Source of the DNA: Halorubrum sp. JWXQ-INN 858 | GTDB lineage: Archaea; Halobacteriota; Halobacteria; Halobacteriales; Haloferacaceae | Assembly (NCBI RefSeq): GCF_009806985.1 | Contig: NZ_WUAX01000006.1 | Coordinates: 246,184 to 310,183, forward strand | Length of the DNA stretch: 64,000 bases | Direction: 5' to 3' | Part shown: positions 60,681-64,000 of the stretch, one piece after another | Layout: the number at the start of each line of letters is the position of its first letter | Position numbering within the stretch: the stretch's first letter is position 1 | The notes under the pieces: model-generated | Told to the model about the DNA's origin: nothing | Seen by the model: only the letters and a program-made list of their open reading frames with translations | Databases searched by the model: none | Translations under genes and position numbers: made by a program

Positions 60681-62410
60681 TCGTCCACCCCCGTTCCCGG
60701 GGCGACCGCTCCGTCCCCCTCGCGGATCGCGTCGATGGCGGCCAACACCCCGTGCATCTTCTGTTCGGTCTCCTCGTACTCGGCCGTCGGGTCGGAGTCG
60801 GCGACGAGTCCCGCGCCGGCACGGACCGTCACGACCGAGTCGCGGTCGACGGTCGAGTCATCGACGGCCGAATCATCGACGACCGAATCATCGACGGCCG
60901 AACCGTCGATCGTCGGCTCCTCGGCGGTCGCGCTCGGCTCGACCGCGTCGCGGATCGTCGCGGTGCGGATGACGATGGCGAAATCGGCGTCGCCCGTCCA
61001 CGAGTAGTAGCCGACGCCGCCGCCGTACGCCTCCCGCGGGGTCGCCTCGAGGTCGTTGATGATCTCCATCGCACGCACCTTCGGCGCGCCCGTGAGGGTC
61101 CCGGCGGGGAACGTCGCGCGCGTCGCGTCGAACGCGTCGGCGTCGGCCGCCAGCGTCCCCGTCACCGTCGACTCGATGTGTTGAACGTGGCTGTACTTCA
61201 ACACGTTCATGAACTCCTCGACGCGGACCGACCCCGGCTCGGAGACCCGCCGCACGTCGTTTCGCGCGAGGTCGACGAGCATCGTGTGCTCGGCGCGCTC
61301 CTTCCCGTCGGCGAGCATCTCGCCGGCGAGCCGCCGGTCCTCGACCGGGCTCTCCCCGCGCGGACAGGTGCCCGCGATCGGGTTCGAGACGATCCGGTCG
61401 CCCTGCACGGAGACGAGCGTCTCGGGGCTCGCCCCGACGATGGTCCGGTCGTCGTGCCGGAGGACGTACATGTACGGCGACGGGTTGATCCGGCGCAGCG
61501 CGGCGTACAGCCCGAGCGGGTCGACCTCCCCGCGCAGCTCGCGCGACCGGGAGACGACGCCCTGGTAGATGTCCCCGTCGAGGACGTGGCGTTTGGCCGT
61601 TCGGACGGCCTCCTCATACGCCGGCTGGGGATCCGCCGTTTCGTCCCGACCGCGGAAGCCGCCGGTCTCCGGCTCCGATGCGGCCGCGAGCGCGTCGACC
61701 ACGCGGTCGGCCTCCGCGGCGATCGCGTCGTACGTCTCGCCGGGGTCGTCGTCGACGTCGATAACCGGAGTGAAGACGACCTCGACGGTCCCCTCCACCT
61801 CGTCGAAGACCACCGTCCGGGTCGTCAGCGCGAACTCCGCGTCCGGGAACGCAGTCTCCGGGCGGTCGACGCCGACCTCCTCCAACCAGAGGTCGTAAAC
61901 CGCCTCGTACGCGAGGAAGCCGACGAACCCGCCCGAGAGGATCTGACGTTCAGTCTCGGGGAAGCCGCGCAGCCGTACGTCGGGGAACGCCGACCTGACT
62001 CGGTCGATGACGTCGCCGGCGTCGGGGCCGAGCGCGTCGTCGCGATGGTGGGGGTCCTCGTTCGCCTCGTCGGGCGTCCCGATCAGGTCCGCCGCCGGCC
62101 CGAGCCGCTGGATCTCGGTCCGGTCCGGATGGATCGAGACGATCGCCTCGGGGTCGTAGCCGACGAACGAGTAGCGGGCGTGCTTGTCGGCCTTCCCGCC
62201 CGCGGTGAACGCCCCGTCGGGGTCGCTGGAGGCGACCTTCTCGCCCGATTCGAGCAGGAAGCCGTACGGGCTGTCGCCGACGAGCGTCGCGTACGCCGCC
62301 AACGGCGTCACGTCGGTGTCGATCGGGGCCGCGGCGCGAACGACGACCGGCCGGTCGGCGTCGGCGGCGAGGTCGACGAACGACTCCCGCGAACGGTCCA
62401 GGGCGGTCAT
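60677..62410 (-). CDS. trpE: Anthranilate synthase component I
   Basis: A 577-residue chorismate-utilising enzyme, the first step of tryptophan synthesis. LLESGEKVASSDPD near 54 resembles the N-terminal tryptophan-binding (feedback) region. The catalytic core has NPIAGTCPRGE near 345, HTMLVDLARNDVRR near 372, KYSHVQHIESTVTG near 400 and PAGTLTGAPKVRAMEII near 430. Between IVIRTATIR and RAGAGLVADS, residues about 495-525 are a repeat insertion (SAVDDSVVDDSAVDDS) not expected in TrpE. Starts 1 base after trpF. Confidence 0.95.
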   Translation of the reverse strand: MTALDRSRESFVDLAADADRPVVVRAAAPIDTDVTPLAAYATLVGDSPYGFLLESGEKVASSDPDGAFTAGGKADKHARYSFVGYDPEAIVSIHPDRTEIQRLGPAADLIGTPDEANEDPHHRDDALGPDAGDVIDRVRSAFPDVRLRGFPETERQILSGGFVGFLAYEAVYDLWLEEVGVDRPETAFPDAEFALTTRTVVFDEVEGTVEVVFTPVIDVDDDPGETYDAIAAEADRVVDALAAASEPETGGFRGRDETADPQPAYEEAVRTAKRHVLDGDIYQGVVSRSRELRGEVDPLGLYAALRRINPSPYMYVLRHDDRTIVGASPETLVSVQGDRIVSNPIAGTCPRGESPVEDRRLAGEMLADGKERAEHTMLVDLARNDVRRVSEPGSVRVEEFMNVLKYSHVQHIESTVTGTLAADADAFDATRATFPAGTLTGAPKVRAMEIINDLEATPREAYGGGVGYYSWTGDADFAIVIRTATIRDAVEPSATAEEPTIDGSAVDDSVVDDSAVDDSTVDRDSVVTVRAGAGLVADSDPTAEYEETEQKMHGVLAAIDAIREGDGAVAPGTGVDE

Positions 62411-62411
62411 C

Positions 62412-63056
62412 TCACGCGACCTCCATCTCGCGTCCCGCGTTTCGAATGAACCGCGCGACGCCGTTGTGGTCCTTCCGGCCGCCGGAGAGCTCGACCCCGG
62501 AGGCGACGTCCACCGCGAACGGGTCGGCGACCCGAACCGCCTCGGCGACGTTCTCGGGCGTCAACCCGCCCGCGAGCACGACCGGCGACGTCAGCCGGTC
62601 CGCCAGCGCGCCCGTCGCGGCCCAGTCGTGCGTCTCGCCGGTCCCGCCCGCACCCGACGCCGTCGTCGAGTCGACGACGAGGGCGTCGACGACCGTGTCG
62701 AGCGCCTCGGCCCGGCCGTGATCCGTCGCGTCGACGGTGAGAAGCACCTTCACGCCCGTCTCCGCACGGACGTACCCCACCTCGTCGGCGGTCCACTCCC
62801 CGTGGAGCTGGAGCGCGTCGGGCTCGACGGTCCGGACGAGCTCGACCGCCCGCTCCGGCGAGTCCGGCATCGTGACGAGCGTCGACGTGACGAACGGCGG
62901 CACGTCCGCGAGCAGCTCCGCCGCGGTCGCCGGGTCGACTTCCCGGGGCGTGTCGACGGGCACCTCGGTGATGACGCCGACCGCGTCGCTGCCCGCATCG
63001 ATCGCGGCCCGGAGGTCCGCGCCGCGGGTCAGCCCGCAGATCTTCACCCGCGCCAT
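62412..63056 (-). CDS. trpF: Phosphoribosylanthranilate isomerase
   Basis: A 214-residue TIM barrel. VKICGLTRGADLRAAIDAG at the start carries the catalytic Cys, DALQLHGEWT the middle phosphate region, and PVVLAGGLTPENVAEAV plus FAVDVASGVELSGG the C-terminal phosphate site with catalytic Asp. It isomerises phosphoribosylanthranilate in tryptophan synthesis. Its ATG overlaps the trpD stop by one base (TGATG). Confidence 0.94.
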   Translation of the reverse strand: MARVKICGLTRGADLRAAIDAGSDAVGVITEVPVDTPREVDPATAAELLADVPPFVTSTLVTMPDSPERAVELVRTVEPDALQLHGEWTADEVGYVRAETGVKVLLTVDATDHGRAEALDTVVDALVVDSTTASGAGGTGETHDWAATGALADRLTSPVVLAGGLTPENVAEAVRVADPFAVDVASGVELSGGRKDHNGVARFIRNAGREMEVA

Positions 63057-64000
63057 CAGTCGTCACCCTCGGCGTCGGGGAGCGTCCCCGCGGTCTCCCC
63101 GTCCGGGCCGCCGGTCCCCGCGGCATCCGCGTCGTCCGCGTCGCCCGGATCGTCCCCGCACAGCGCCGCGAGCTTCCCCGCGGCCGCGCCGGAGTCGATC
63201 GCCTCGGCGGCGCGGTCGACGCCGTCGGCGAGCGTGTCGGCCATCCCGGCGACGTATATCGCCGCGCCCGCGTTCGCGAGTATCAGGTCGCGCTTCGGGC
63301 CGGTCACGTCGCCCTCGACGATCCCCCGGAGGTCCGCGGCGTTCGCCTCGGGCGTCCCGCCGGCGACCGCCTCGATCGGCGCGCGCTCCAGTCCGAGGTC
63401 CGCGGGCGAGACCGTGTACTCGGTCACCGTCTCGCCGTCGACCTCGGCGACGACGGTGTCGTCGTGGAGCGCGATCTCGTCCATGCCCGAGCCGTGAACG
63501 ACCAGCGCGCGCTCGACGGGCATGTGCGAGAGCGCTCGGGCGATCTGCGGGACCAGCGCCGGGTCGTACACGCCGAGCACCTGCGCGTCCGCGCCGGCCG
63601 GGTTGGTGAGCGGGCCGAGGACGTTGAACACCGTCCGCATCCCCAGCTCGCGTCGCGGGCCGATGACGGCCTTCATCGCCGGGTGGAACACGGGCGCGAG
63701 CATGAACCCGATCCCGTCCGCCTCGATCGCGGCCTCGACCGCCGGCGGCTCCGCGTCGATGTCGACCCCGGCGACCTCGAGGACGTCCGCGCTGCCCGAA
63801 GACGACGAGACCGAGTAGTTGCCGTGTTTCGCGACGGCGACGCCCGCGCCCGCCGCGACGATCGCGGCGGTCGTCGACACGTTGATCGTGTCGTAGTCGT
63901 CGCCGCCGGTGCCGCAGGTGTCGACGAGGACGTCGCGGTCCGGCTCGATCGTCCGGGCGGCGTCGCGCATCCCCTGGGCGAAGCCGGCGATCTCGGCCTC
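63056..64000 (-). CDS. trpD: Anthranilate phosphoribosyltransferase, N-terminus cut by the window edge
   Basis: At least 314 residues are visible; the gene starts beyond 64000. The frame stays open past the first internal ATG (63970), giving EAEIAGFAQG before it, so roughly 55-60 N-terminal residues are missing. DTCGTGGDDYDTINVST is the phosphoribosyl-pyrophosphate loop, AVAKHGNYSVSSSSGSAD the following conserved segment, and FNVLGPLTNPAGA the later anthranilate region. It joins anthranilate to phosphoribosyl pyrophosphate. It is upstream in the order trpD-trpF-trpE-trpG seen in other haloarchaea. Confidence 0.93.
   Translation of the reverse strand, partial: EAEIAGFAQGMRDAARTIEPDRDVLVDTCGTGGDDYDTINVSTTAAIVAAGAGVAVAKHGNYSVSSSSGSADVLEVAGVDIDAEPPAVEAAIEADGIGFMLAPVFHPAMKAVIGPRRELGMRTVFNVLGPLTNPAGADAQVLGVYDPALVPQIARALSHMPVERALVVHGSGMDEIALHDDTVVAEVDGETVTEYTVSPADLGLERAPIEAVAGGTPEANAADLRGIVEGDVTGPKRDLILANAGAAIYVAGMADTLADGVDRAAEAIDSGAAAGKLAALCGDDPGDADDADAAGTGGPDGETAGTLPDAEGDD

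Overview
The window looks like chromosomal DNA of an extremely halophilic archaeon, probably of the Halorubrum type (Haloferacales). It is very GC-rich, its proteins are strongly acidic, most genes start directly at a TATA-like box about 27 bases upstream (leaderless transcripts), and it carries marker families such as PitA, a PGF-CTERM surface protein, an intron-bearing elongator tRNA-Met, haloarchaeal UspA and halobacterial-type signal transducers. The genus is an inference from style, not a search result. About 60 genes and two tRNAs can be supported.

Layout. 0.2-6.5 kb: a membrane protein, a malic enzyme with a phosphotransacetylase-like tail, a flavin-reductase-like protein, an aminotransferase and small membrane and lipo-proteins. 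7.0-16.0 kb: a receiver-PAS-PAS protein, then a 7.6-kb low-GC segment holding one 2098-residue cell-surface protein. This segment lies between tRNA-Met and a 17-bp copy of that tRNA's 3' end, the signature of an integrated island. 16.1-24.7 kb: conserved haloarchaeal proteins, PitA, UspA, a DHH phosphoesterase, and tRNA-Val with its own 24-bp 3'-end duplication. 24.7-28.2 kb: corrinoid adenosyltransferase plus glutaredoxin, a thioesterase, then a lower-GC stretch with a D-amino-acid lyase-like enzyme and a lipoprotein, edged by a 36-bp minisatellite and an IS200/IS605-like hairpin. 28.4-37.2 kb: an M24 (ectoine-hydrolase-like) protein, AlkA-type glycosylase, RimK-like ligase fused to an aspartic-protease-like domain, M14 deacylase, UspA, DJ-1/PfpI protein, a structured gene-free stretch, and photolyase. 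37.4-46.4 kb: a large hybrid sensor kinase, a small wHTH protein, UspA, an HD hydrolase, an amidohydrolase, a DedA-type membrane protein, thymidine kinase and another receiver-PAS-PAS protein. 46.6-51.2 kb: the fixA-fixB-fixC electron-transfer operon with a fused FixX-like ferredoxin. 51.3-56 kb: an HTH-acetyltransferase, a chemotaxis transducer, a DUF7344-type regulator and a zinc-ribbon membrane protein. 56-60 kb: moaA and moaB (molybdenum cofactor) with small haloarchaeal proteins and a poly-Asp lipoprotein between them. 60-64 kb: the tryptophan operon trpD-trpF-trpE-trpG on the minus strand, with trpD cut by the window edge.

Themes. Short tandem repeats occur throughout, both between genes and, in frame, inside genes (TrpE, corrinoid adenosyltransferase, the DHH protein, the sensor kinase, PitA, the transducer tail, the poly-Asp lipoprotein). 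Three proteins share a near-identical receiver domain. No rRNA, CRISPR array, integrase or complete insertion sequence was seen.
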